Positions 22,078 through 30,064 are shown, numbered from the stretch's first letter. The stretch is DNA of 33,323 nucleotides from an uncultured Campylobacter sp. (GCF_937921625.1 NZ_CAKZTI010000018.1:1-33323), one strand, 5' to 3'. Notes: a model not told the origin generated them from the letters alone. Translations and numbers: made by a program.

Positions 22078-22757
22078 TCGGTATCGTGGATTACGGCGCG
22101 GGCAATATCCAAAGCGTGATGAACGCGCTTAGCTTTTGCGGCGCTAAATTTTGCCTAGCGCGCAGCCCCGAAGAGCTTTTGAGTTGCGATAAAGCCCTGC
22201 TTCCGGGCGTGGGCGCATTCGGCGAGGCGATGGAGAGGCTTCGCGCAAGCGGTATGGACGCCGCGATTAAAGAGTTCGTCGCGAGCGGCAGATATTTTTT
22301 AGGCATCTGCCTTGGGATGCAGCTTCTGTTCGAGCAAAGCGAGGAATTTGGCGCGCGCAGCGGGCTTGGAATTTTACCCGGTCGCGTCGTGAAATTTGAC
22401 AAAACGAAATTTAATATTCAGGGGGTGAAATTTAATTCAGACGGGGCAGAGCCTAGCGAGCGCTGCGGACAAAATTCCACTTGCGCCGAAAGCCTAAAGA
22501 TCCCGCACGTCGGCTGGAACAGCGCGCACTTTATCAAGCGCTCGCCGATAAATGCGGGCCTAGGCGAGTTTGAGTATCTGTATTTCGTGCACTCTTACCA
22601 CGTCCTTTGCGCGCGCAAGATCACGCTTGCGAGCACGTTTTACGGCTATGAGTTTGCAAGCGCGATCTGGCGCGAAAACGTATTCGCCTTTCAGCCGCAT
22701 CCCGAAAAAAGCCACGATGCGGGCATAAAAATCATTAAAAATTTTACGGAGCTGTGA
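22074..22757 (+). CDS. hisH: Imidazole glycerol phosphate synthase glutamine amidotransferase HisH
   Basis: Supplies ammonia from glutamine to HisF in the fifth step of histidine synthesis. The class I amidotransferase triad is visible: nucleophile C79 in GICLGMQLL, and H209 and E211 in FQPHPEKS. The N-terminal IVDYGAGNIQSV is typical of HisH. The 227-residue protein is longer than the usual roughly 200 because residues about 106-142 carry an insert before KIPHVGWN. The start is TTG, overlapping the pglF stop by 4 nt. hisA follows directly, which supports histidine synthesis over the related amidotransferases of sugar pathways, although those remain a minor alternative. hisF is not in the window. 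Confidence 0.87.
   Translation: MIGIVDYGAGNIQSVMNALSFCGAKFCLARSPEELLSCDKALLPGVGAFGEAMERLRASGMDAAIKEFVASGRYFLGICLGMQLLFEQSEEFGARSGLGILPGRVVKFDKTKFNIQGVKFNSDGAEPSERCGQNSTCAESLKIPHVGWNSAHFIKRSPINAGLGEFEYLYFVHSYHVLCARKITLASTFYGYEFASAIWRENVFAFQPHPEKSHDAGIKIIKNFTEL
22389..22484 (+). repeat. Short RAATTY-rich insert in hisH
   Basis: Three AAATTT and one AAATTC fall in about 95 nt, encoding a Lys-Phe, Asn and Ser-rich loop (KFNSDGAEPSER, GQNSTCAE). Other HisH proteins run almost directly from the GRV strand into the PHVGWN strand at this point. Only the last copy uses the Asn phase, so the link to the larger tracts is weaker. Confidence 0.45.
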
Positions 22758-23464
22758 TGGAGATTTTCCCTGCGATTGATCTGAAACAAGGATGCGCCGT
22801 GCGCCTTAGCAAGGGCGAGATGCAAAGCGCAAAAATTTATTCCAAGGACCCCTGCGAGCTAGCCAAAAAATTTGAAGATCTCGGCGCTAAGTGGCTGCAT
22901 CTGGTTGATCTCGACGGCGCGTTTGCGGGCGAGGCGGTAAATTTCAAAGCGATCGAGCGGATCGTAAAAAGCACTCGCTTGCGCGTCGAAGTGGGCGGTG
23001 GCATACGCGACGAAGCGCGCATAAAGGAGTATTTGAGCTTAGGCGTCGATAGATTTATCCTGGGCTCGGCAGCGCTAAAAAACCAGGATTTCGTAAGGGG
23101 GATGGCGAAGCTTTACCGCATCGTCGTGGGCATAGACGCAAAAGAGGGGCTAGTAGCGACTGAGGGCTGGGCGGAGCTAAGCTGCGTAAAAGCGACCGAT
23201 CTGGCGCGATACTACGCGGACGCAGGCGTTTGCGCGATCATCTGCACCGACATATCGCGCGACGGGATGTTAAGCGGCGTGAACGTAGAATTTAGCCGCT
23301 CTATCGCGAAAGCTAGCGGCATCGATACTATCGCAAGCGGCGGCGTGAAAGATATGAACGACATAATCGCGGTTAAAAACGCAGAGCTAATAGCGGGCGT
23401 CATCGTCGGCAAGGCGTATTACGAGGGCACGCTTGATCTTAAAAAGGCATTTGAAGCTCTATAA
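22757..23464 (+). CDS. hisA: Phosphoribosyl-formimino-AICAR-ribotide isomerase HisA
   Basis: Isomerises ProFAR to PRFAR in histidine synthesis. It is a TIM barrel with the two catalytic aspartates D8 (FPAIDLKQG) and D127 (VVGIDAKEG), phosphate-binding GGGIRDEARI and SGGVKDM, and TDISRDGMLSG. With the ATG at 22757 it has 235 residues, normal for HisA; the GTG one codon earlier is also possible. The ATG overlaps the hisH TGA by 1 nt. A 78-nt space without a gene follows. Confidence 0.94.
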   Translation: MEIFPAIDLKQGCAVRLSKGEMQSAKIYSKDPCELAKKFEDLGAKWLHLVDLDGAFAGEAVNFKAIERIVKSTRLRVEVGGGIRDEARIKEYLSLGVDRFILGSAALKNQDFVRGMAKLYRIVVGIDAKEGLVATEGWAELSCVKATDLARYYADAGVCAIICTDISRDGMLSGVNVEFSRSIAKASGIDTIASGGVKDMNDIIAVKNAELIAGVIVGKAYYEGTLDLKKAFEAL

Positions 23465-23542
23465 AAACGCCCCAGCGTAAGCAAAGTTTGAACTAAATTT
23501 TAGTAATATGCAGATTTTAAAATTTAAAGGCGATGTGAGGCG

Positions 23543-24421
23543 ATGAAAGATTTTTTTTATGAGATGATCGTAAAAAGCGCGAATGCGAGCGAGCTTTTCA
23601 AGAGCTTCGCGTTTGAGCTCGGCGTTACCTGCGTCGAAGAACGCGGCGAGCGCTTCATAATCCGCGATGAAGAGGATCTGCAAAATTTAAAATTTGCGTT
23701 TGAGGAGTTTAAAAAGGGGCTCGCGCGATCTCTTAATTTAGACGCCGATCTGCAGATCGAAATTTCAAAAAAGCAAAACAAAGACTGGCTCGACGAATAT
23801 AAAAAAGGGGTCGCGCCCGTGGCAGTCGGTAAATTTTACGTCCGTCCGAGCTGGTGCGAAAGATCGCAAGATCCCGCGCTAATTGATCTGCTGATCGATC
23901 CCGCTCTAGCGTTCGGCTCAGGTCATCACGAAAGTACCAATATGTGTCTGGCGCTGCTTAGCGAGCTTGCTCGCGCGGGCATGAGCGCGCTTGACGTGGG
24001 CTGCGGCAGCGGAATTTTAAGTATCGCGATGAAAAAACTGGGCGCAAAGGTAAGCGCTTGCGATACAGACGAGCAGGCGGTGGCAGCTACGCAGCAAAAC
24101 GCCGAGAAAAACGGCGTGCGCATCGATCAAATTTGGCTCGGCAGCGTTTCAAGCTTGGGCGAGCAAGCGTCTAGTTTAAGCGAGCGCGCGCTCTGCAAAG
24201 ACGCGCAGTTTGATCTCATCGTTGCAAATATAATCGCCGACGTAATTTTGGTCCTAAGCGCGGATCTGAAAAAAGCGCTAAAACCTGGCGGCAAGCTCGT
24301 CCTGTCGGGAATTTTAGAAAAATATAAAGATAGGATAGAGCAAGCCTTTTCGGATTTAAATTTCGTGCAGATGAAAAAGCAAAACGAATGGCTCAGCTTT
24401 GTATATGAAAGGAAGATATGA
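23543..24421 (+). CDS. prmA: Ribosomal protein L11 methyltransferase PrmA
   Basis: SAM-dependent trimethylation of ribosomal protein L11. The 292-residue length is normal. The substrate-recognition half ends at DWLDEYKKGVAPVAVGKFYVRPSW. The methyltransferase half has DPALAFGSGHHESTNMCL, the SAM motif ALDVGCGSGILSIA, the acidic ACDTDEQAVAA and VANIIADVI. GTGAGGCG precedes the ATG. The TGA overlaps the ftsH ATG by 4 nt (ATGA), a prmA-ftsH order that points to co-expression of a ribosome modifier and a quality-control protease. Confidence 0.92.
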   Translation: MKDFFYEMIVKSANASELFKSFAFELGVTCVEERGERFIIRDEEDLQNLKFAFEEFKKGLARSLNLDADLQIEISKKQNKDWLDEYKKGVAPVAVGKFYVRPSWCERSQDPALIDLLIDPALAFGSGHHESTNMCLALLSELARAGMSALDVGCGSGILSIAMKKLGAKVSACDTDEQAVAATQQNAEKNGVRIDQIWLGSVSSLGEQASSLSERALCKDAQFDLIVANIIADVILVLSADLKKALKPGGKLVLSGILEKYKDRIEQAFSDLNFVQMKKQNEWLSFVYERKI

Positions 24422-26367
24422 ACAATAACCAAAACAATCAACCCCCTCAAAACGGCGGTGGAAATAATTTTTTCAATAAAAATCCGATCGGCGTTTTTAT
24501 TATTTTCGCGCTTATTTTGATAGTCGTGTTTAAGGCGATATCGCCAAACGGCGGTTTTAATAGCGACGGTATGCTGGGCTCTGTCTCGGGCGAGACTAAA
24601 AACGTAAGCTACTCGGAGCTAAAATCGCAGATCAAAAACTCCCAAGTAAGCATGGTCTCCATCGGAAGCTCCACGATCAAAGCTCAAGTCGGCAACGTAA
24701 TCTACACCGCTAAGCGCGTGGATGATCCCGAGCTAGTTCAAATTTTAGAATCGCGTAAAATTCCATACGGCGCGTATAACGAGAGTAATTTTTTGACCGA
24801 TCTGCTCTTTAGCTGGGTCTTGCCGCTCGTGATTTTCTTTGGAATTTGGATGTTTTTAGCCAACCGCATGCAGCGTAATATGGGCGGCGGCGTGCTCGGC
24901 ATCGGAAGCTCCAAAAACCTGGTAAGCGCCGAAAAGCCGAAGGTTAAATTTAGCGATGTAGCGGGTGTCGAAGAGGCGAAAGAGGAGGTTAAGGAGATCG
25001 TAGATTTCTTAAAAAACCCCGAGCGATACATCAGTCTCGGGGCTAAAATTCCAAAAGGCGTGCTTTTAGTGGGTCCTCCAGGCACGGGTAAGACGCTGCT
25101 AGCCAAAGCAGTCGCGGGCGAAGCGGACGTGCCGTTTTTTTCGGTATCGGGTTCGAGCTTCATCGAGATGTTCGTAGGCGTGGGCGCTAGCAGGGTGAGG
25201 GATCTATTCGATAACGCTAAAAAGCAGGCTCCGGCGATCGTTTTTATCGACGAAATCGACGCGATCGGCAAAAGCAGAACCGCGGGCGGCATCGGCGGCG
25301 GTAACGACGAGCGCGAACAGACGCTAAATCAGCTGCTTGCCGAGATGGACGGCTTCGGCTCGGAATCAAGCCCGGTGATCGTCCTTGCGGCTACTAACCG
25401 TCCTGAGACGCTCGACGCAGCGCTTCTGCGCCCGGGCAGATTCGATAGGCAGGTTCTAGTCGATAGACCTGATTTCGACGGCAGAATGGCGATTTTAAAA
25501 GTGCATATGCGCGATGTTAAATTTGCTCGCGATATCGATATCGAAGAGATCGCGCGCCTTACCGTGGGCTTTGCGGGAGCCGATCTTGCAAATATTATCA
25601 ACGAAGCCGCGCTTTTAGCGGGTCGCGAGGCAAAGGCGGAGGTCGAGCAAAAAGACCTGCTCGAAGCGATCGAGCGCGTCGGCATCGGACTAGCTAAAAA
25701 ATCGCGCCGCGTAAGCCCGATCGAAAAGCGGATCGTCGCCTACCACGAAAGCGGTCATGCGCTCATCGCCGAGCTTACCAAAGGCGCGATGCCGGTATCT
25801 AAAGTAACTATCGTGCCGCGCGGATTGAGCGCTGCGGGATATACGCTCAATTCTCCGTTTGAAAATAGATATCTGCATCAGCGCCATGAAATTTTTGCCG
25901 AGATCGATACGTTTTTGGCGGGGCGCGCGGCGGAGGATGTGTTTTTGGGCGAGATCACCGACGGAGCAGGTAATGATTTGCAGCGCGCTACCGATATGCT
26001 TAAATTTATGGCTACTCAGGTCGGAATGACCGATGCGCTCGGGCTTGCGGTGCTAGAAAAGCAGCAGTATTCCTTCCTAAACGGCGGACAGAGCATCAAG
26101 GATTACAGCGAGGTAACGGCGGTTAAGATCGACGAATATGTCCGCAAGACGCTGGATGAGCGCTACGCGGCGGTAAAAGAGACGCTAAGGACCTACGCTC
26201 CGGCGATCGAGGAGATGGTAAAGGCGCTGTATGAGAAGGAGACGGTCTCTGGCGAGCAGATTGTGGAGATCATCTCAAAATTTGAAAAAGATAACAGCAT
26301 GCCTACCCGTCTGGTGCGAAATTTAGGCGCTAACGATGATATCGAAAGCGCAAAGAGCGAGGCTTAA
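24418..26367 (+). CDS. ftsH: ATP-dependent zinc metalloprotease FtsH
   Basis: A membrane-anchored AAA+ protease that degrades membrane and short-lived cytoplasmic proteins. Two transmembrane segments (about residues 27-43 and 121-143) flank a small periplasmic domain. The AAA module has Walker A GPPGTGKT (G219-T226), Walker B VFIDEIDAIG and the second-region-of-homology RPGRFDRQ. The zinc site is H443-E-S-G-H447. The N-terminus is Asn/Gln-rich (NNNQNNQPPQNGGGNNFF). The length of 649 is typical. Confidence 0.97.
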   Translation: MNNNQNNQPPQNGGGNNFFNKNPIGVFIIFALILIVVFKAISPNGGFNSDGMLGSVSGETKNVSYSELKSQIKNSQVSMVSIGSSTIKAQVGNVIYTAKRVDDPELVQILESRKIPYGAYNESNFLTDLLFSWVLPLVIFFGIWMFLANRMQRNMGGGVLGIGSSKNLVSAEKPKVKFSDVAGVEEAKEEVKEIVDFLKNPERYISLGAKIPKGVLLVGPPGTGKTLLAKAVAGEADVPFFSVSGSSFIEMFVGVGASRVRDLFDNAKKQAPAIVFIDEIDAIGKSRTAGGIGGGNDEREQTLNQLLAEMDGFGSESSPVIVLAATNRPETLDAALLRPGRFDRQVLVDRPDFDGRMAILKVHMRDVKFARDIDIEEIARLTVGFAGADLANIINEAALLAGREAKAEVEQKDLLEAIERVGIGLAKKSRRVSPIEKRIVAYHESGHALIAELTKGAMPVSKVTIVPRGLSAAGYTLNSPFENRYLHQRHEIFAEIDTFLAGRAAEDVFLGEITDGAGNDLQRATDMLKFMATQVGMTDALGLAVLEKQQYSFLNGGQSIKDYSEVTAVKIDEYVRKTLDERYAAVKETLRTYAPAIEEMVKALYEKETVSGEQIVEIISKFEKDNSMPTRLVRNLGANDDIESAKSEA

Positions 26368-26493
26368 ATTTAAAGCTTCGCGCGCGGTAAGAACTTAGGG
26401 CTAAATTTTAAGAAGGTCGCGCTAAGGCGTTTTATGCGCGATCCGCGGCACCGAATGAAAAGCGGTGTAAAAATAAAATTTAAAGAGTAAGAG

Positions 26494-27243
26494 ATGGAAG
26501 AGGAAAAGGGAAAATTAATCTACATATTGCCGAATTTTTTCACGGCGGCAAGTGCATTTTTAGCGGTCATCAGCATAATTTCTACGATCAAAGGCAACTT
26601 CAGCGCCGCGATCTTTTATATCATTTTATCCTTGATCTGCGACGGACTCGACGGCCGCGTAGCGAGGCTAACGCATGCGACATCGAAATTCGGCGTGGAG
26701 TTCGATAGCCTTGCGGATATCGTAGCTTTCGGCGTAGCGCCGGCGCTGCTATTTTACTGCGCGGTCGGGCACGATTACGGTAAGGTTGGCTCCCTCGTAG
26801 CCGCGCTTTACGTGGTTTTCGGCGCGATCAGGCTGGCGCGATTTAACGTCACTACGGGCACCTACGAGCCTAGTGTTTTTATCGGGCTGCCGATTCCGAC
26901 AGCTGCGATTACGATGGCGTTTTGGATCGGAATTTATCTAAAATATGAGCTCTCCAAAGGATTTGGCGTATTTTTGATCATCGCAATGGCGGCGCTGTCG
27001 TTTTTGATGGTAAGCAACATCCGCTTTCCGAGCTTTAAAAAGATCAGCCTAAAGCGCCCCAACGCGATTAAAATTTTAGTGCTTCTAATCGTCGTATTTT
27101 TCTCGCTTCTATATCTTTTCAAGCTGGAATTCCCGGCGGTGCTCACTTTGGTTTATATCGTTTACGGTTTGGTTCGCGGAGCTTTAAATTTAAGCGCGGC
27201 TAAATTTCATAAAAAAGACAAACCCGAGGAAACGGCGAAATAA
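26494..27243 (+). CDS. pssA: CDP-diacylglycerol-serine O-phosphatidyltransferase
   Basis: Makes phosphatidylserine, the precursor of phosphatidylethanolamine, in the inner membrane. The CDP-alcohol phosphotransferase signature DGx2ARx8Gx3Dx3D is intact (DGRVARLTHATSKFGVEFDSLAD). The 249-residue protein has about seven hydrophobic segments, and ILPNFFTAASAFLAV at the start fits the Gram-positive-type PssA used by epsilonproteobacteria. It lies 126 nt after ftsH, in a space with no supported gene, and may have its own promoter. Confidence 0.93.
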   Translation: MEEEKGKLIYILPNFFTAASAFLAVISIISTIKGNFSAAIFYIILSLICDGLDGRVARLTHATSKFGVEFDSLADIVAFGVAPALLFYCAVGHDYGKVGSLVAALYVVFGAIRLARFNVTTGTYEPSVFIGLPIPTAAITMAFWIGIYLKYELSKGFGVFLIIAMAALSFLMVSNIRFPSFKKISLKRPNAIKILVLLIVVFFSLLYLFKLEFPAVLTLVYIVYGLVRGALNLSAAKFHKKDKPEETAK

Positions 27244-27287
27244 TCTCAGATATGTTTATCGCCGCGATTGTTTTAAGCTTGCACGGC

Positions 27288-27293
27288 TATAAT
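27288..27293 (+). promoter_or_regulatory. Candidate -10 box for leuA
   Basis: TATAAT lies 34 nt before the leuA ATG, preceded by a T-rich TTGTTTTAAGCTT stretch as is common in Campylobacter sigma-70 promoters, which lack a strong -35. A GAAAGGA ribosome-binding site follows. Confidence 0.55.
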
Positions 27294-27327
27294 TTTGCCA
27301 AATTTTAACCATTTGAAAGGATTTGTA

Positions 27328-28842
27328 ATGGACAAAAATAAAATCATAATCTTCGATACTACGCTTCGTGACGGCGAGCAAAGCCCTGGAGCGTCGATGA
27401 ATACGGATGAGAAGATCCATCTTGCGTTGCAGCTTGAAAAGCTGGGCGTAGATGTTATCGAGGCGGGTTTTGCAGCGGCGAGCCCCGGGGACTTTGACGC
27501 GATAGAAAAGATCGCGGGCGCCGTTAGCAAGGCTCGCGTCTGTTCGCTTGCGCGCGCTTTAGAAAAAGATATCAAAGCCGCCGGCGAAGCGATAAAGGGC
27601 GCGAAGCTCGGGCGCATCCACACCTTCATCGCCACAAGCCCCATCCATATGGAATTTAAACTCAAAATGCAGCCGCAAGAGGTCATAAAGCGCGCCGTAG
27701 AGGCCGTGCAATACGCAAAAAGTCTATGCGATGACGTGGAGTTTAGCTGTGAGGATGCGGGCAGAAGCGATATTGGCTTTTTAAAAGAGATCTGCGACGC
27801 CGCGATAGACGCCGGAGCCTCCACCATAAATATTCCCGATACGGTGGGCTATCTCTATCCGGATGAGATCACCGCCCGAATAGGCGAACTCGTTAAGCTT
27901 ATCGGCGAGCGCGCCATAGTTTCGGTACACAACCACAATGATTTGGGAATGGCTACCGTAAATTCCTTAGCCGCTATTTTGGCGGGAGCCAGACAGGTCG
28001 AATGCACGATAAACGGCATCGGAGAGCGCGCGGGCAACGCAGCGCTAGAGGAGATCGTAATGGCGATCAAGACGCGCACAGATAAATTTGCGCCGCTTTA
28101 TACCGATATAAATTTGAAAGAAATTTACCCATCCAGCCGCCTAGTCGCGAGTATCACGGGTATCGAGCCGCAGCCTAATAAAGCGATCGTGGGCAAAAAC
28201 GCCTTCGCGCATGAAAGCGGCATCCACCAAGACGGCGTGCTAAAACACAAAGAAACCTACGAGATCATGCATGCTGAGGATATCGGGCTTGATAAAAACT
28301 CGCTCGTGCTGGGCAAGCACAGCGGCCGCCATGCCTTCAAAGACAAGCTGGTATCTTTGGGCTATGAGCTTAGTAACGAGCAGATTGAGATCGCGTTTAA
28401 TAAATTTAAAGCGCTCGCAGATAGCAAAAAGGACGTTTTCGACGAAGATATTAGAGAGCTCGTAAACGATGAGTTTGTGGGGGCTGAGAAGACCTACGAA
28501 GTGCTGGTTTTAAGCTCCAATAGCTGTAACAAGGGACACGCTAGCACTGCGCTTACGCTAAGATATAAGGATGAAATTTTAAGCGATAGTGCGCTTGGAA
28601 ACGGCGGCGTGGATGCGATATTTAAGGCGATAGACCGCATTAGCGGCATCAGCGGTAGCCTGAAAGAATACCAAGTAAAAGCGGTCTCGCAGGGCAAAGA
28701 CGCACTGGCAAAAGTAACTGTCAAGGTGGAATTTGCGGGCGAGGGCGCCATCATCGGCAGAGGGCTTGACGTAGATACGATGCTGGCGTCTGCGAAGGCC
28801 TACGTTGCAGCGCTAAATACGTATTTGGACGCTAAGCGCTAA
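27328..28842 (+). CDS. leuA: 2-isopropylmalate synthase LeuA
   Basis: First committed step of leucine synthesis: condenses acetyl-CoA with 2-oxoisovalerate. The TIM-barrel part has FDTTLRDGEQSPGASM with the metal-binding Asp, HNHNDLGMA and INGIGERAGNAALEE. A linker (FAHESGIHQDG, LGKHSGRHAF) and the C-terminal leucine-sensing domain complete the long LeuA form (504 residues). The ATG at 27328 is chosen because GAAAGGA precedes it. An upstream TTG at 27295 would add 11 unsupported residues and lies almost on the -10 box. Confidence 0.95.
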   Translation: MDKNKIIIFDTTLRDGEQSPGASMNTDEKIHLALQLEKLGVDVIEAGFAAASPGDFDAIEKIAGAVSKARVCSLARALEKDIKAAGEAIKGAKLGRIHTFIATSPIHMEFKLKMQPQEVIKRAVEAVQYAKSLCDDVEFSCEDAGRSDIGFLKEICDAAIDAGASTINIPDTVGYLYPDEITARIGELVKLIGERAIVSVHNHNDLGMATVNSLAAILAGARQVECTINGIGERAGNAALEEIVMAIKTRTDKFAPLYTDINLKEIYPSSRLVASITGIEPQPNKAIVGKNAFAHESGIHQDGVLKHKETYEIMHAEDIGLDKNSLVLGKHSGRHAFKDKLVSLGYELSNEQIEIAFNKFKALADSKKDVFDEDIRELVNDEFVGAEKTYEVLVLSSNSCNKGHASTALTLRYKDEILSDSALGNGGVDAIFKAIDRISGISGSLKEYQVKAVSQGKDALAKVTVKVEFAGEGAIIGRGLDVDTMLASAKAYVAALNTYLDAKR

Positions 28843-28921
28843 GATGTCGGCGTGCACGGCGGGGTTTATTAAATTTAACGCAAATTCTGCCAGATTAAAC
28901 AAATCAAAAGCAAAATTTTAA

Positions 28922-28927
28922 TAATAT
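28922..28927 (+). promoter_or_regulatory. Possible -10 box for atpE
   Basis: TAATAT within a T/A-rich stretch (TTTTAATAATATTTT), about 72 nt before the atpE ATG. The 5' leader would be long. It is one of several similar AT words in this space, so the call is weak. Confidence 0.3.
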
Positions 28928-28998
28928 TTTGCACTTAAAACGATGGAGTAGGGGTATTGATCCGAAACTCGTTTTAAAATTTATTTATGGAGACTTTT

Positions 28999-29337
28999 AT
29001 GAAAAAAGTTCTTGTGTTGTTATTTGCGCTTTGCGGCGCGGCTTTTGCTAGCGAGCAGCTAAGTGCTTACACTCAGATCGTTTCTTATTCTGCGATCACA
29101 GTCGGTATCGTTTTAGGCTTGGCTGCCTTCGGTGGCGCTATGGGTATGGGAAATGCCGCTAATGCGACAATTACCGGTATTGCTAGAAACCCGAGTGTAG
29201 CTAGTAAGCTATCGACTACGATGTATATTTCGCTTGCGATGATCGAAGCGCAGGTTATCTACGCGCTGGTTATTGCTTTCATCTTGCTTTTTGCAAACCC
29301 TTTCGTAACAGAAGGTCTTGCGGCTGCCGCAAAATAA
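28999..29337 (+). CDS. atpE: ATP synthase F0 subunit c
   Basis: The proton-carrying ring subunit of the F0 motor. The mature part is a helical hairpin: helix 1 with the glycine-rich GGAMGMGNAANA, a polar loop with ARNPS, then helix 2 with the proton-binding E83 in AMIEAQVIYALV. At 112 residues it is longer than the E. coli subunit (79) because of a cleavable-looking signal leader (MKKVLVLLFALCGAAFA), known for epsilonproteobacteria. I choose the ATG at 28999, about 8 nt after GGAG, not the upstream in-frame ATG at 28987. It stands alone, apart from the other atp genes, as is usual in Campylobacter. Confidence 0.94.
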   Translation: MKKVLVLLFALCGAAFASEQLSAYTQIVSYSAITVGIVLGLAAFGGAMGMGNAANATITGIARNPSVASKLSTTMYISLAMIEAQVIYALVIAFILLFANPFVTEGLAAAAK

Positions 29338-29341
29338 TCCT

Positions 29342-29362
29342 AAGCCCGAGAAATCGGGCTTT
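29342..29362 (+). terminator. Probable intrinsic terminator of atpE
   Basis: AAGCCCGA (29342-29349) pairs with TCGGGCTT (29354-29361) around a GAAA loop, 5 nt after the atpE stop. The T-run is short (TTT). A second small hairpin, AAGGCTT (29378-29384) with AAGCCTT (29391-29397), follows in the tRNA leader. Confidence 0.7.
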
Positions 29363-29369
29363 AAACTTA

Positions 29370-29375
29370 TATAAT
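29370..29375 (+). promoter_or_regulatory. -10 box of the tRNA-Leu gene
   Basis: TATAAT 38 nt before the mature tRNA 5' end, just after the atpE terminator. The spacing is suitable for a short precursor leader. Confidence 0.5.
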
Positions 29376-29407
29376 TCAAGGCTTAAGATCAAGCCTTAAA
29401 AATTTAT

Positions 29408-29492
29408 GCGACCGTGGTGGAATTGGTAGACACGCTATCTTGAGGGGGTAGTGCCGCAAGGTGTACGAGTTCAAATCTCGTCGGTCGCACCA
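29408..29492 (+). tRNA. tRNA-Leu, anticodon GAG, CCA encoded
   Basis: Acceptor arms GCGACCG (29408-29414) and CGGTCGC (29482-29488) pair fully, followed by A and an encoded CCA. The D arm contains AATTGGTAGAC. The anticodon stem CTATC/GGTAG holds the loop TTGAGGG, giving anticodon GAG. A long variable arm (class II, as expected for Leu) and the T arm ACGAG-TTCAAAT-CTCGT complete the cloverleaf. It reads CUC and CUU. It marks the border between the housekeeping genes and the AT-rich region to its right. Confidence 0.96.
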
Positions 29493-29625
29493 TCTATCAA
29501 AATTTTCCCTATTTTTTAGTTTTTTAAATTTTCAGATAATTTTTTAAGTCCTATTTTTGAGAATTTTAAAATTAATCTTAAAAAATTTTTAATACTTAGA
29601 ACTGCCGATTGACACATATATTTTA

Positions 29626-29669
29626 AGAAAAACTACTATATATTAAAAAATTATATAGTAGCTTTTTCT
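29626..29669. terminator. Long hairpin, likely bidirectional terminator
   Basis: AGAAAAACTACTATATA (29626-29642) pairs with TATATAGTAGCTTTTTCT (29652-29669), with one bulged base, around a 9-nt AT loop. The A-run on one side and T-run on the other would fit a terminator read from either direction, separating the tRNA transcript from the island. Confidence 0.55.
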
Positions 29670-29703
29670 GTGCTCCTGCCTTGTTAATCCTTTGAGGAAA
29701 TTC

Positions 29704-29709
29704 TATAAT
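29704..29709 (+). promoter_or_regulatory. -10 box before the ORF at 29741
   Basis: TATAAT 31 nt before the ATG, with AAGGAAG as ribosome-binding site between them. This supports active expression of the following ORF. Confidence 0.5.
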
Positions 29710-29740
29710 CTGCCTAAAATTACTATACAAAGGAAGAAAG

Positions 29741-30064
29741 ATGACGGAAGTTTTTACCAAAATCAAGGATAATCCAATTTTCAAATCAGATCCAGATAAA
29801 GTAGTTAGGAATTTTATCTTGCCGCAGTATAAGCGCACTATGGTCGAAGTCTTAGATGATTTTATAGCCGTTAAATTTTATAGCTCGCTAGCCAGAGACG
29901 GAACGGTTAAAATGCATAGGCACTATCACTATACGCAAGGCGGCAAGTTAATCAAGGTCCTAGGCAATGCCGATGAAATAACATTTGAAGGGGCTAGAAT
30001 ATTGTTAATATTCATAATTTGTGCTACCAGTAAATACATGCTCTATGCTGCTCCTAGCGTATAG
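29741..30064 (+). CDS. Unknown protein, probably 3'-truncated
   Basis: I do not recognise this protein of 107 residues. It has its own TATAAT and AAGGAAG, so its beginning is convincing. The first 87 or so residues look like a soluble domain with a His-rich patch (MHRHYHYTQGGK). The last 20 residues (from about LLIFIICATSKYMLY) change character and are encoded by the strand opposite the RTX gene tail. This suggests that the natural 3' end was lost at a junction near 30000 and that the frame now runs into foreign sequence. It converges with and overlaps the minus-strand gene by 22 nt. Confidence 0.5.
   Translation: MTEVFTKIKDNPIFKSDPDKVVRNFILPQYKRTMVEVLDDFIAVKFYSSLARDGTVKMHRHYHYTQGGKLIKVLGNADEITFEGARILLIFIICATSKYMLYAAPSV
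30005..30045 (-). pseudogene. Out-of-frame continuation of the RTX gene
   Basis: Reading the minus strand one base shifted, just across the TAG at 30043-30045, gives EHVFTGSTNYEY followed by TAA at 30005-30007. The FTGSTNYE words look like the continuation of the Calx-beta-type strand pattern, so an indel near here may have shortened the protein. Confidence 0.35.

Noticed and set aside
22074..22757. HisH as a sugar-pathway amidotransferase (of the kind used for acetamidino sugars)
   Set aside because: The adjacent hisA and HisH-like sequence favour histidine synthesis. It is kept only as a minor alternative.
28930..28958. Sigma-54-like GG/GC promoter before atpE
   Set aside because: The GG and GC elements do not have the needed spacing and a housekeeping ATP synthase gene would not be expected to use it.
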